DNA of 64,000 nt from Teratosphaeria epicoccoides (GCA_021401465.1 JADDMT010000001.1:434001-498000), one strand, 5' to 3'; positions 22,291 to 34,095 are shown, counted from the stretch's first letter. The notes: a model not told the origin generated them from the letters alone. Program-made: numbers and translations.

Positions 22291-24795
22291 TCACCCAGCC
22301 TGGCCCTTCTTCGCCAACAAGTTCAACGCACTCCCTGCAAGTATGAACCCGCACTGGTCAGGCGACAAATTGGACTTAGTCGGCACCTTGAACGCCTCGC
22401 CCGTTCCCTTCTTCTTGACCATAAGCGTGATACTACCCTGGCCACCATTCTTAAGTGTGTGGTAAAGACCCTCAGTCGTCACCTCATCACACCCAGCAAT
22501 CTTGTCGTAGTCAGCCTCGTCCTCGAAGGTGAGAGGCACGACACCCTGTTTCTTGAGATTGGTTTCGTGGATGCGAGCGAACGATTTGGCGACAATGATG
22601 CGGCCGCCGAGGTAGCGAGGCTGCAGAGCGGCGTGTTCGCGCGCAGAGCCCTCGCCGTAGTTGTGCTCGGCAACTACGAGCCATGACTGGCCATCTCCTT
22701 TCCAGCGCTTCGCGAGCTCTGGAATCGTGTGCGTCGAGCCGTCGAGGTCGGTAACGCTGTTGACGGCCCCGGTGTCTGCACTTATGGCGCCTATGAGAGT
22801 GTTTTCCGAGATGTTTGGGAGGTGACCTTTGTACTTGAGCCATGGGCCGGCGGCGGAGATGGTGTCGGTTGTACATTGGCCTTTCACCTTGACGAGGACT
22901 TTGAGACCGTCCAGCTCGCCTTCGGGAAAGGGCTCGAAGGGTTCGAGCAGGGCCAGACGGTCGGACTCAGGGTCTACGGCAACGCTTACGGAAGCGTTGG
23001 GTGTTGGTGGCGTAGGGTAGAAAGCTGGATTTCCAGACGCGAAGCCTGCGGCGGGGAGGTCCGTGCCTTGCGGTGGTTGGAAGCGGAACTCTTGACCGTT
23101 CGAGAGAGGGATGCTGTCGGTCATAGGGTTGAAATCTGTGCGTCCGGCGTAGGACATGGCGGTAACGAGTTCTGGAGATGCGAGAAAGTTCATGGTCTTG
23201 CGGTTTCCGTCGTTGCGGCCAGGGAAGTTGCGGTTGTAGGAGGTGAAGATCGCGTTATCTTCGCCCTTGTGCACGCCATCAGTCCTGCTCCATTGGCCGA
23301 TGCAAGGTCCACAAGCGTTTGCGAGAATCATTCCGCCGGCTTGCTCGAATGTGGACATTGCGCCGTCGCGGTCGACAGTCGCTCGAATCTGTTCTGAGCC
23401 CGGAGTGATGAAAAAGTCGGCCTTCGGCTTGAGGCCAGCTTCGGATGCTTGGCGAACAAGAGACTCACAGCGAGTCATGTCGGCGTAGGAGCTGTTAGTG
23501 CACGAGCCGATCAGACCTGCGCCGAAGGTCTCTGGCCAGGAGTTGGCCTTGACGGCATCCTTGAAGCTGGAAAGAGGAGTGCTGAGGTCTGGTGTGAAAG
23601 GACCATTGATGTGAGGTTCGAGCTTTGACAGGTCAACGACGACTTCGTCATCGTACTGCGCGCCAGTGTCAGCTGCGAGAAGGTTATGAGGACCAGGTGT
23701 TGCGGCGATGGCCGCTGCTTGCTCGGCGATTGAGCCACGGTGCGTGGATTGCAGGTAGGGAATGTGCGATGCTGGTGTGAAGGGGAAAATTGAAGTTGTA
23801 GCACCCATCTCAGCACCCATGTTGCAGATGCTGTACATATTTCAGTAGGAGTAACAGCAAAGTCTCGAAGAATGAACTCACGTTGCCATGCCTGTGCAGC
23901 TAAGGCTTCCAACGCCAGGCCCGGTGTACTCAAGGATATAGCCAGTACCTCCTCTTACAGTAAGCTTGCCAGCTAACTGCAGAATCACGTCTTTCGGCGA
24001 CGCCCAGCCACTGAGCTTGCCCTCTAACCTCACGCCTCTGATTCTCGGGGCCTTAAGCTCCCAAGGCGCATCCACAAGAGCATCCACCGCATCCGCACCA
24101 CCCACACCAATCGCAATAGCCCCTAGGCCGCCCGCATTCGGGGTATGGCTGTCGGTACCCAGCATCATTAGACCCGGCGCAGCATAGTTCTCCAAGACAG
24201 CTTGATGGATAATGCCCGCGCCTGGCGGCCAGAACTCAATGCCATACTTCTTCGCCGCGCTCTCCAAGAAGTCATACACCTCCTGGTTTCCAGTAATGCT
24301 GTTCGGCAAGTCTGTATCCGCACCCCTTTCGCCAACAATCATGTGGTCGCAATGAATGCTTGCCGGTACTGCAGTGGATGGCAGCCCACAGCTCATGAAC
24401 TGCAGAATTGCCATCTGCGCACTCGCATCTTGCATCGCCACGCGATCGGGCTTGAGCTTGAGCGTGGCCTTCCCTCGTATATGTGCGCCATTGCTAGTGC
24501 CCTCTAATAGCGACTCTTCCGGGCTATCCAAATGCGAAAAGAGGATCTTTTCCGCGAGTGTAAGAGGTCGATTCGGTAGTAGTTTTTGGACCTCGTGTAG
24601 TCGCTTCAAGAGCTTCGTGTAGGGAGGCGTTCGTAAAGCGACGTTGCTCGCAGCTGCGCGTTGCGGCTCGCTAGCGGTGGCCAGTGTCCGCGGCGAGAGT
24701 GGTAAAAGCTGTCGCAGGCTGCTGGGCAGCGCAAAAATGCTCGGCGAAGCGGACGTATGGCTTGAAGCCGCCGCCACTCTCTTCGCTGCCAGCAT
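22291..24795 (-). CDS. ACO2: mitochondrial aconitase, ACO2 type
   Basis: An iron-sulfur hydro-lyase of the aconitase family with a mitochondrial presequence. The ACO2 branch is linked in yeast to the homocitrate dehydration step of lysine synthesis. Exons 24795-23882 and 23830-22291 (51-nt intron, GTGAGT..CAG) give 817 residues. The N-terminus MLAAKRVAAASSHTSASPS is basic and Ser/Ala-rich. The body carries KPDRVAMQDASAQMAILQF, GTDSHTPNAGGLGAIAIGVG, the cluster cysteines in GSCTNSS and ACGPCIGQW, and the C-terminal swivel motif YGEGSAREHAA. Wording such as GKATLKLKPDRVAMQDASAQ places it with ACO2 rather than the main TCA aconitase, in my judgement. The main enzyme is not in this window. Confidence 0.92.
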
Positions 24796-26282
24796 TTTGT
24801 GTTGCAATGGCTTCCAATTGCGTTGCAAGCGAGGAAATATATATATGTCAGAGAAACTTGGTTCACCACGAGTGCCAGCCAATCCGAAGTCGACGTTTAT
24901 TCATGGCCTCGGCATTTGATCAGAGCGCACACGGAGGTCATCTCTCCTCACCGTCCACACACATCGTCGAGGCGATGAACATCTGCCTTTGTAAGTTTGG
25001 GAACAGCGTCGAGACGGCGGTCTGGTGGGACTAGATGAAAGCATCGAGCAACGTCTGAATCTTGAAGCGCGAACGAATTGATCTATCGGTCTCGTTCGAC
25101 AAACTCATGGCCGAACCTACTCTTCTGCACAGGGACATGAAGGAAATTTCTTCTTGCACAACGTGCCTTGGCTTCGCTCGACGTAATCGGACATGAAGTT
25201 GACTCATGGGGACCGCACTCGCCGCAGCCGCCGAGCTCCAATTGCCTCCTCAGCCTTTACCAGCTCCAAAACGTCCCCTTTGCCGCCACTTTTCTGCCGA
25301 CCAATTGTTCTCACGAATTCTCTGGATTACCGTCCACACTGCAAGCGTAGTATACGGGGAAATCACTGTCAGCTGTAGTTAACTCGTCAGAATACGGAGT
25401 GATGCGAACTGGAGTACTCGAGAGGTCGGGGCACAGGCCACAACCGCAGTCATGCCATGCTTGAGCCTAAGCCATCACGTAGACGAGCCAGACAAGCAGC
25501 GCGTGAGCGATGGCAGACGAGACCTTCATGATGTTGCTCGCTTCTTATCTCTTGCTCTGCTTCTTGAGGCTGGGTGGGCCGGGCTCTGGTTCTGTGCAGA
25601 ACACGATTTCAGGTGTTGTCGTTGCTTCAGCACTACGGGCCTGAAGTCAGCTGGACGGAACGTGCTAGGCGGTAAAGAACGGAACTGAATTGCCCTGGCT
25701 CTTCGGATCGCAAAGCAGCAGATATGCAGTGCGATAGGTGTCAACATCATATACAACAAAGACATCCTTTCGCTCATTCGCAATGTACTTTTTGCTAGAA
25801 AAGCTCGAGATTGGGTACAGACATGTCTTGAAGCTTTGCAATCAGTGCGAGCTCGTTATTGCTTCTCCTCCGTTCAAGCCGATGCAATCAGGTACAGTGT
25901 GTTAGATCCGGAGCATACCTCCATACATGTAGGCGCTGATCCTCTCAAACGCTTCCGAGCAAAGTCTTCTCTTCGATGAGCGTCTCGAGCTCATGGTAAA
26001 CTTCCCAGTGATGTGCGCCGCGATTTGCATCGCCGGCTCCCGCGAGAAATAATGCCATTATGAGACGAGGATTTGAGTCGAGTGTTTATCGTTTTAGTGT
26101 GACGCAAAATACGCTTTTACCATCCCCCGGCTTGTTCCGGAATCTCCTTGGACGGAGAAAGGTCTCTCCTCCGCCACCTGCCTCATCAACATTGACCCAG
26201 TACGTTCTGTAGCCACCCAATTTCCACAAAAGGTACGCCGCACAGAACTGCTTCAAGACAAGCGCTCATACCCACCGCGAAG
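24796..26282. promoter_or_regulatory. divergent promoters and long intergenic stretch
   Basis: About 1.5 kb separate the ACO2 and COX8 starts. I found no splice-consistent coding signal. A TATA-like run lies just upstream of ACO2. Nothing else can be supported. Confidence 0.45.
24838..24846 (-). promoter_or_regulatory. TATA-like run upstream of ACO2
   Basis: TATATATAT on either strand lies about 45 bases upstream of the ACO2 ATG. Close spacing makes it uncertain as a classical TATA box. Confidence 0.3.
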
Positions 26283-26631
26283 ATGCTCTCTCGAACAGCG
26301 ATGCGCTCGGTGCACACGGTCGCCCGCCGCGGCTTCCACACTACCCGCCCGCAGATGTCCTCGCCATACCACTACCCTGAGGGCCCACGAAGCAACATTC
26401 CATTCAACCCGCTCACCAGATTCTTTTTCGTGAGATATTGGCTGTTCATGGGTACGTGAGCGGATACACGAATTGCTAGAGTGGAAAGTGATCGTGGGCT
26501 CACTGGGGACACAGCCACCGGCTTTGGCTTGCCCTTCGCTATCGCAGGTAAGTCATGGTCACACTTGACGCGGTATTGGATTAGCGTGGCTGATGGAATG
26601 GATAGTCTGGCAGACGAAGAAGAACCAGTAA
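26283..26631 (+). CDS. COX8: cytochrome c oxidase subunit 8
   Basis: This is a small single-span subunit of respiratory complex IV (COX8 of yeast, COX7C of animals). Three exons, 26283-26451, 26515-26547 (33 nt) and 26606-26631 (26 nt), give 75 residues. The N-terminus MLSRTAMRSVHTVARRGFHT is a mitochondrial presequence. The mature part has GPRSNIPFNPLTRFFFVRYW and then the membrane span, TGFGLPFAIAVWQTKKNQ, whose second half is encoded by the two tiny exons. Introns are 63 and 58 nt with GTACGT..CAG and GTAAGT..TAG borders. Too short and too split to appear as an open frame. Confidence 0.93.
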
Positions 26632-26946
26632 ATGCGTGCAGAACAGCGATAGGGATAATCGCGACGGAGTCAGGACAGTACTGGCGAGGCCCGGACGGTG
26701 TGGGAGGCAGTTCAGATGCTCTACGGTTTGGTGCAATAACACGTGCAATGGCAATGGTTGGCAACTGAGACGGGCTTGTGCATTCGGGTACTCCGTATAC
26801 AGCTGAATTCCTACCAGCCCATGGCGGCTTACTAAGCATCAGCGCAAGCGCTTTCAAATTTCAAATTGTTGTCCATGATCGTAACTACATGTCTGTCATG
26901 AGTCCGACGTCTTGCTGAACATTACGATGCCATCAGGCTCAATGCG
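26632..26946. promoter_or_regulatory. COX8-ELP1 intergenic region
   Basis: 315 bases hold the COX8 3' UTR and the ELP1 promoter. No specific site is recognised. Confidence 0.45.
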
Positions 26947-29900
26947 ATGCGTAATCTTAAAAATATCCACCACCGGGCGATAGGCCTAGCCAGTCCAGTC
27001 ACTGGGCACACCTTTGACTTGGACGATATAATTTACAGTCATGGTCCAACTCACGAGGAACCAGCTGTGATCCTTGGTAGACTGCCCAGCGATGCTGTTG
27101 GAGCCAATCAAGCGGAGCAGATAGCGACATGGGACGGCACACCTGGCGATAAAGTCCTTGACATTCACAATTTCGCGGACACCCGGACTGTCGCTGTCAT
27201 CTTTGAAAAGGGCGATATCGTGTCAGTCAGTCAGGAAGCGCTGCGTGGCAAGGAAGCCATAGAGATCTTGGGGACAATCGATGCCGGCATCAGTGCCGTA
27301 GCATGGAGTCCAGACGAGGAACTCATTGCCATTACTACCAACGCCGACACCTTACTTCTCATGACTCGAGATTTCGAAACACTCACAGATATTTCGCTTT
27401 CCGTCGAAGATCTGAAGGTATCCAATCATGTCGATGTTGGTTGGGGCAAGAAGGAGACTCAGTTCAAAGGTCGGGGTGCAGCGAAGGCTCTGAGAGATCC
27501 AACGATGCCAGAGCATGTTGATCAGGGTTTACTGAGCAACTTCGACGATGCTAAAGCTAATATCAGCTGGAGGGGCGATGGGCAATACTTCGCCATGAAT
27601 AGCGTCTTGCAGTCTAAGCCAAAGCGACGAATAATCCGGATCTACAGCCGTGAAGGCATTCTTGAGAGTGTCTCCGAGCCGGTCAATGGATTGGAAAGTG
27701 CTTTGAGCTGGAAACCCAGTGGACAGACCATTGCCGCTGTCCAGCGAATGGCGGACGGAATGGTCGACGTGGTGTTCTTCGAGCGAAATGGACTCAGACA
27801 CGGCGAATTCGATTTGAGACTTACTCGAGACGAGGCAAAGGACTGTGCTTCAAGCATCAGTCTTACCTGGAATGCTGACTCGAGTGTACTTGCTGTCTGT
27901 CTCAAGGATCGGGTACAGCTCTGGACGACTGGTAATTACCATTGGTATTTGAAGCAGGAGATTCTGGGTACCCACCCGAGTCTACAATGGCATCCAGAAC
28001 ATTGCCTCAAGCTCGCCATAGCCAACGCTGAATGTCGACTGGTCGAGCAGACATACAACCTCGCGGTTACGCGTGGATCCGTGAAGCCACCTCATGACTT
28101 CGGTCTGGTCGCTGTCATTGATGGGAAAAGACTCCAAATTACGCCGCTCAGACTTGCAAATGTGCCGCCGCCCATGGCGCTAGATGAGCTGGAGCTACCA
28201 GAGAACGCTCAAGATGCTTCCTTCAATGAAGATGGCACCGAAGTCACGGTCAGACACGCTAGGAAAGTGACGAAGTGGAGCTGCGACTATGCCTCAAAGC
28301 CTTTTCGACGAGCCGCGCTAATATCAAGCATGGCAGAGCCGCTGCACACGCCAGACAACCCGGACCATGAGGATTTTGCGCTATCTGTGAATGGTGTTCT
28401 GCAAGGCGAAGGACTTCGAATCTCTGGGGTCACGTCATACATCACGACTGAAGCACACCTCGTCTTCACCACTAGCACACATCTGCTTAAGTTCGTGCAC
28501 CGCCGAAGCAATGGAGGAGAGCTCCAAGTGCCTCCCGACGAGCCAGAGAAAGATGAACGGTGCCGCAGCATTGAACGTGGAGCCAAAATTGTCACTGTCA
28601 TGCCAAGCACGTTTGCTCTGGTTTTGCAAATGCCAAGAGGCAATCTCGAGACAATTTATCCTAGAGCTCTTGTGCTCGCTGGTATTCGATACAGTCTCAG
28701 TCGGCGAGACTACAAAAGAGCTTTCAGGACCTGCAGGACCCATAGAGTTGACATGAACATTCTGCATGATTACGCTCCCAAGCAGTTCATCAAGGATATT
28801 GATCTTTTCATCAATCAACTCAAGAAGACGGAGTACATTGACTTGTTCCTTAGCTCTTTGAGTGAGGCGAACGTCGCAGATACAATCTACAAAGAGACTT
28901 TGAACGCCAGCGGCGATGGATCTTTGATCAACGTCCACTTCAGTGGGGTCGGAGACTTAAATACTTCAGTGCAAGGTCAATCTTCGAAGGTCAATATGAT
29001 CTGTGACCTCTTCTTGGCGGCGCTTTCAAAGCTATCCGCAGCGTCTTTACAGAACATTGTCAGTGCAAATGTCAGCAAAAGCCCGCCAGACCTCGAAGCT
29101 GGCTTAGCACTTGTGTCCGACTTGCGCAAGCAAGGCAAGCAACAGGATCTAGAGTTGGCAGTCGAGCACATTTGCTTCCTGTCCGATGTAAACCAACTAT
29201 ACGATACTGCATTGGGGATATACGATTTAGATGTCGCCCTTCTGATTGCTCAACAGTCTCAGAAAGATCCTCGAGAGTATTTGCCGTACCTGCAAGCCCT
29301 CAGCGACATGCCGCAATTGCGCAAGCAATATACCATCGATCACGATCTCAAGCGTCACCGCAAAGCGCTGTCACATCTCCATGCCCTTAGAGCCTTTGAC
29401 GAGCTGAAGCAGTACATGGCGAGACATGACCTGTACAGCGCAGCGATCGAGCTATATCGATATGACAATACGAAGCTTACTGAACTCATGCGACTATATG
29501 CAGATCATCTCAGTACTAGAAACAGGTACAAAGAAGCTGGTATAGCCTATGAGTACGTCAGAGACTACGCTCCTGCCTGCGAGATTTACCGATCAGCGAG
29601 TCTATGGCAGGAGGCTCTGGCTTCTGCTGCATTGGCAGGGGTCTCCGAAGATGAGATCAAAGCTCTTGCTCAGGACCTAGCAGATAGCTTGGAAGAAGCA
29701 AAGAACTTCAACGATGCAGCGACCGTTCATCTTGAATACCTTAATGACCTGCCCACAGCGATAAGACTGCTTTGCAAGGCATACGCTTTCAATCAAGCCA
29801 TCAGGCTCGTCGCAAAGCACAAGCAACTCGCGCTACTTACTTCTGCCATTGATGCTGGACTGGTGGAAGCGAGCGCCGCTGTGACTGAGATGCTTGCCGA

Positions 29901-30552
29901 GATGAAGACTCAACTTCAGAATCAGGTACCTCGACTCCGCGAACTTCGCCAAAAGAAGACCGAGGATCCGATGGCGTTCCTCAACGGCGGCCCTCCAGAT
30001 GAAGGTGATGCAGATCTACCCGATGACATCTCTATCGCTCCGACGGACGCGACTACTACTGGAACTTTCATGACGAGGTACACGAACAACAGTATGGGCA
30101 CGCTGGCCACGAATGCGACACGCAAGACCTCGAAGAACCGGAGGCGAGAGGAGCGAAAGAGAGCTAGGGGCAAAAAGGGCACAGTCTATGAGGAAGAGTA
30201 CCTTGTGAACTCCATCGCGCGCCTTATTGAGCGACTCAATGATACGCGCGACGACGTGACGAAGTTGGTAGAAGGATTGATGAGGAGAACAATGAGAGAG
30301 CGTGCTGTGGCGGTGGAGGCGGCGATGATGGAAGTCACAGATGCTTGCAGGGCTGTCATGGGAGAAGTGTTCACTTCACAGACACCTGTGCAGGGTGGCG
30401 ACGGTCCTGTCGGTGTGGGTGTAGATGAAAGTGCTCAGGCCTCAAGGCCGTGGGGTGGTCAGGGCGTGCTGTGGGATGCTATGAATGCGACGGAGCTCAA
30501 GAAGGAGTCGCCTGTGCTCAAAGCGTTTGAGAGGCTGTCATTGCTGTCGTGA
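26947..30552 (+). CDS. ELP1: elongator complex protein 1
   Basis: Elp1 (Iki3) is the scaffold of Elongator, the complex that modifies wobble uridines of tRNAs. One uninterrupted exon encodes 1201 residues, slightly shorter than yeast Elp1. The start MRNLKNIHHRAIGL matches the usual N-terminus. Two WD40 propellers occupy roughly the first 700 residues (AVAWSPDEELIAITT, LQWHPEHCLKLAIA). A helical TPR-like region follows, with RRDYKRAFRTCRTHRVDMNI, AGIAYEYVRDYAPACEIYR and EALASAALAG. A basic tRNA-binding patch, KNRRREERKRARGKKG (about 1060-1077), precedes the C-terminal dimer segment. The gene is large and intron-free, in contrast to its neighbours. Confidence 0.94.
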   Translation: MRNLKNIHHRAIGLASPVTGHTFDLDDIIYSHGPTHEEPAVILGRLPSDAVGANQAEQIATWDGTPGDKVLDIHNFADTRTVAVIFEKGDIVSVSQEALRGKEAIEILGTIDAGISAVAWSPDEELIAITTNADTLLLMTRDFETLTDISLSVEDLKVSNHVDVGWGKKETQFKGRGAAKALRDPTMPEHVDQGLLSNFDDAKANISWRGDGQYFAMNSVLQSKPKRRIIRIYSREGILESVSEPVNGLESALSWKPSGQTIAAVQRMADGMVDVVFFERNGLRHGEFDLRLTRDEAKDCASSISLTWNADSSVLAVCLKDRVQLWTTGNYHWYLKQEILGTHPSLQWHPEHCLKLAIANAECRLVEQTYNLAVTRGSVKPPHDFGLVAVIDGKRLQITPLRLANVPPPMALDELELPENAQDASFNEDGTEVTVRHARKVTKWSCDYASKPFRRAALISSMAEPLHTPDNPDHEDFALSVNGVLQGEGLRISGVTSYITTEAHLVFTTSTHLLKFVHRRSNGGELQVPPDEPEKDERCRSIERGAKIVTVMPSTFALVLQMPRGNLETIYPRALVLAGIRYSLSRRDYKRAFRTCRTHRVDMNILHDYAPKQFIKDIDLFINQLKKTEYIDLFLSSLSEANVADTIYKETLNASGDGSLINVHFSGVGDLNTSVQGQSSKVNMICDLFLAALSKLSAASLQNIVSANVSKSPPDLEAGLALVSDLRKQGKQQDLELAVEHICFLSDVNQLYDTALGIYDLDVALLIAQQSQKDPREYLPYLQALSDMPQLRKQYTIDHDLKRHRKALSHLHALRAFDELKQYMARHDLYSAAIELYRYDNTKLTELMRLYADHLSTRNRYKEAGIAYEYVRDYAPACEIYRSASLWQEALASAALAGVSEDEIKALAQDLADSLEEAKNFNDAATVHLEYLNDLPTAIRLLCKAYAFNQAIRLVAKHKQLALLTSAIDAGLVEASAAVTEMLAEMKTQLQNQVPRLRELRQKKTEDPMAFLNGGPPDEGDADLPDDISIAPTDATTTGTFMTRYTNNSMGTLATNATRKTSKNRRREERKRARGKKGTVYEEEYLVNSIARLIERLNDTRDDVTKLVEGLMRRTMRERAVAVEAAMMEVTDACRAVMGEVFTSQTPVQGGDGPVGVGVDESAQASRPWGGQGVLWDAMNATELKKESPVLKAFERLSLLS

Positions 30553-32087
30553 TGTAGCCCGATCGGTAGCAGTATCGACGTTGATGATACAGTCCGATGC
30601 TAGTGAAGCTGTCATCGCTGTCGCGGAGTCGTTGAATCAGTCGTCACCCACTCATATTACTACATATGGTACAGCCTGATACTCCACCCAACATCGTGAC
30701 CATGCATCGATGCTACCCACTTGTCATCGTGCTCGTCGGGTCCTATTCGCCATTCTGTCTCTTCGTGTGCTCGGCGAAGGGGGCTTGCTGTTAACGCATC
30801 ATCCCCCCCCCCTCGTGCAGCTTGTCAGATGCAGTCATAGGCTTCTTCGGGCACCTCTCCACCTCGGGGATCTTGCCCTCACGCACATTTCGGCGAGCTT
30901 CCTCCCTCCTTTTCTCTTCCCTTCTATTGCGCTTTGCCGCTTTGCCGCTTCAGCTCGCGTTGTGCTTTTGCTTTCTCCTTCCTCGGCTGCTTCGTTCAGC
31001 TTGGGCTCACCTGCATCCTGATTATAAGTTCGAATTGTCTCCAGCAATGCAATTGAATGTCGAGGTTTATTCGTTCCAATACTGTCGGAACGGGATGCTA
31101 GCAGTCAATGAAATGTAGGCGAGAGCAGCGAAAGATACATAAAGGGGACCTGCAAAAAGCTTTCAGCTGCTGGAGAGTCAGCGATCCAAGAATCCTTACT
31201 GGGTGGAAGGTGAGTGGGGAAATGCTTCGATTCGAAGCCTGCGAACGAGTCAACAGAAACTAGATACACATCGAAACGACATGCGATTGGAGACAGAGAC
31301 TCGTATACCAAGGTGTAGCTTCGCTTGCAGCCAATGATGCACAAATGTATACGCGGTATGAGCTCGAGGATATCAAATCAGGTCAAGAGTAAGTAAGCAA
31401 ATTCATCTGCGCGAATGTTAGACGAATCGAGGTCCAGAACACCGATGGCACGTCGTTCTCGCCACCGTTCATGTTCCCTCCGCGTCCAGACGCAAGAGTT
31501 GTCGAGCCAGTGCTCATTGCCGTGGCAAAGAACGTGAGGCTATAAGCAGGAAGAGCGGTCCCGGACGGTGGTGGCAGGCGCTGTCAGGTGAGGGAAGCTA
31601 CATAGCTAGCCTTCACGGCATGGGTTTCCGTCACAACTCTGGTGCTTCGTGACGTATGCACCACCACTTCCCCGAAAGCACATGGGCATTACCTGAGACT
31701 GCTTTTGGAGCCGCGCCGCAGCTTTTATTACGCGATTGGCCACTGGCATCCCCAAGGAGCGCTTCGAGGAGCGGATCAGATCTTGCGCTTTTCCCCATGG
31801 GGAAGCAGCCGGTAGGGCTGCAGCGATCAACAGCTCGTCCCCAAAGCTTAGGGATTACCACGATCAAGAGCCGAGAGCGTCAATGCAACATCCACACGTC
31901 GATTCACAGCTTTCTCACGTCCGCAACGCAGGATCAATACCCCCCCATAGATGCCGTCCGTTTCGCGCCGAGAGCTTCGCTAGGGGAGCAAACCATTGTC
32001 CAGTGCGCAACGAGGCCGGCCTGACCACGTTTTGCGCGTCCTTTGCCTCGGCAAAATCGCATTGGCTCCGATACTTCCTGGAGCGAG
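30553..32087. other. ELP1-LST8 intergenic region
   Basis: About 1.5 kb with no recognised gene. It contains a run of ten C at 30803-30812 and a 14-bp palindrome, TTCCCCATGGGGAA, at 31791-31804, about 285 bases upstream of the LST8 start. Short frames overlap on both strands without domains. Confidence 0.45.
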
Positions 32088-33656
32088 ATGTCTGTAATCC
32101 TGTGCACTGGTAAGTGGTCTGCAGACGACCACAGGAGCATTCGCTAATTCGCACAGCTGGGTACGACCATACTATCAGGTAAGCCGTTTGGATTTGCTCG
32201 ATGAATGTTGCCACAATTAAGACGATCATGAGGACTCGAAAAGGGGTACGTGCTTGGGTCTACTCGGGGATTCCTTTCGGAGCTAAGAATGCGTTGCAAC
32301 AGAACGTTGCATACATGAGAGACTTCTCAGGCCCAACCACGAGCCAGTACGGGAAAGCATTTTGCACTTTGCTAACGCAAAGTCTTCTCGATTGATGCAA
32401 CCTGAGTGAACTGGATAAGCGAGCTGTCTTGTAGTCTGAGCGTCATGACCAAAACGATGCTCAGACGTGGACGTCTGTATGCCTAGCGGCTAAACTTCAT
32501 TGCATCAAGGCCATTTCGCTCGCGACATCGCTTGGTGTATGGCGCAGGAACCAGAGGCCTTGGTTGCTTGCTTGCTCTTGGCGCCATGTTAAATGCTCAA
32601 GGGTCGAGTCGGACTGTTGTACAGGGCTTAAAGCTAATGGGAAATGTAGATTCTGGGAGGCATTAAGCGGTATATGCTCCCGCACGATCCCCCACCCAGA
32701 TTCTCAAGTCAATCGTCTCTGCATATCCCCCGACAAGCGGTACCTGGCCGCGGCAGGCCACCATACCGTGAAGCTGTTTGACATCAAGTCCACCAATCCA
32801 GCTGCTGTCTTGACTTTTGAGGGTCATACTAGTAATATCACCGGCGTTGCGTTCCACTGCGAAGGCAAATGGATGGTCACGAGCAGTGAGGATGGTATGC
32901 CGGTTTTGGCCTTGCCTGACGTCGACAAGCTGACAGTATCTAGGTACTGTCAAAATATGGGACACTAGGAGTGGCCATATACAGCGGAACTACTCTCACG
33001 GCGTCCCAGTCAACGATGTCGTCATACACCCAAACCAAGGCGAGCTGATCTCCTGCGACCGCGGCGGCAACGTGCGCATATGGGATTTGGCGGAGAATAA
33101 GTGCAGCCACCAGCTTGTGCCTGAAGAAGACAAGAGCGTGGCCTCAGTCACTGTGGCTACTGACGGCTCACTCCTTTGCGCCGCGGTCAGCAACAGCGTT
33201 CATGGCGCAGTGTACGTGTGGCGCTTGATCACCGTTAGAGACGTGACCAGCCTGGTGCCAGTTACCAAATTTAAAGCACACGGCACATACATAACGCGAG
33301 TCTTGCTATCGCCAGATGTTCAACACCTCGCCACTTGCTCTGCGGATCATACTGCCAAAATCTGGGCAGTCGACTTGGAGGGTGTCTCTGAGCCAACACA
33401 TGATGCCGAGGGCAATCCGTACCGCCAAGGGTCACAAGAGGCGCAAGGCTTCGAGATGGAGCAGGAGCTTGATGGACATCAACGATGGGTGTGGGACTGC
33501 GCCTTCTCTGCCGATTCTGCATATCTTGTTACGGCCTGCAGTGACCATTACGCGCGGCTCTGGGAGTTGAGCAGCAAGACCATTATCCGCCAGTACAATG
33601 GACATCACCGCGGCGCCGTTTGCGTTGCGCTGAACGACTACTCGGAAGCTAGATAG
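32088..33656 (+). CDS. LST8: WD40 protein LST8, TOR complex subunit
   Basis: Lst8 (GbetaL) is the WD40 subunit that stabilises the TOR kinase in TORC1 and TORC2. I rebuilt four exons: 32088-32109 (22 nt), 32157-32178 (22 nt), 32650-32894 and 32944-33656, giving 333 residues. The two 22-nt exons spell MSVILCTAGYDHTIR and join to FWEALSGICSRTI, the universal Lst8 start. Later repeats show DKRYLAAAGHHTVKLFDI, GNVRIWDLAENKCSHQL, HLATCSADHTAKIW and LVTACSDHYARLW. Intron 2 (32179-32649) is 471 nt, far longer than others here; the other two are 47 and 49 nt. The protein is slightly longer than yeast Lst8, with an insert near EGVSEPTHDAEGN. Open frames alone lose the whole first blade. Confidence 0.94.
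32179..32649 (+). other. unusually long intron of LST8
   Basis: A 471-nt intron with GTAAGC and TAG ends. Frames inside it have no recognisable domain, and Lst8 homology is continuous across it, so nothing coding is missing. I looked for box C/D snoRNA signals and found only weak partial matches. Confidence 0.8.
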
Positions 33657-34095
33657 CCAAGCTTGGCTGCGGTCACATGAGCTACGACTATTCAGCATAC
33701 CTTATGCAGAGGAGAATAGAGGGATGACTGCATGAATTGAAGCGTCTCTGGCTGCCAGGCATAATGGCGGCCGTCAAGGGACAAACATTTCACACTAGCG
33801 TGCCTCGAGACATCTCGGAGCTTATTCGAAAACTGTCGCAGGCTTCACATGGTACTGCGTTACACGGAGGCACAATGCTGGCAGCGAACATGAATAATGA
33901 GTAATGATGATAGCGCGGGCTGTGTGCTCCTCCAAGTATATTCGAACGCCCTCGAGTTTCTCAAGCGATGCCTTCCTCTGTCTGCGTACAGTTGCTCGTG
34001 AAACTGTGCTCCTGCCGACCCTTCTTACCAATCGATCCCGGGTCGCGGCCTGCCCGACTTTTGTTATTATACGAGCCTTGCCATACTACCACTGC
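33657..34095. other. intergenic, convergent 3' ends
   Basis: A 439-base gap between the LST8 and RBR ligase stops. The plus-strand frame starting near 33904 is antisense to the RBR gene for part of its length and lacks features. Confidence 0.45.

Noticed and set aside
30803..30812. run of ten C as a regulatory element
   Set aside because: A homopolymer with no positional link to a promoter; may vary or be a sequencing artefact.
32179..32649. box C/D snoRNA inside the LST8 intron
   Set aside because: Only partial C and D boxes, with no terminal stem.
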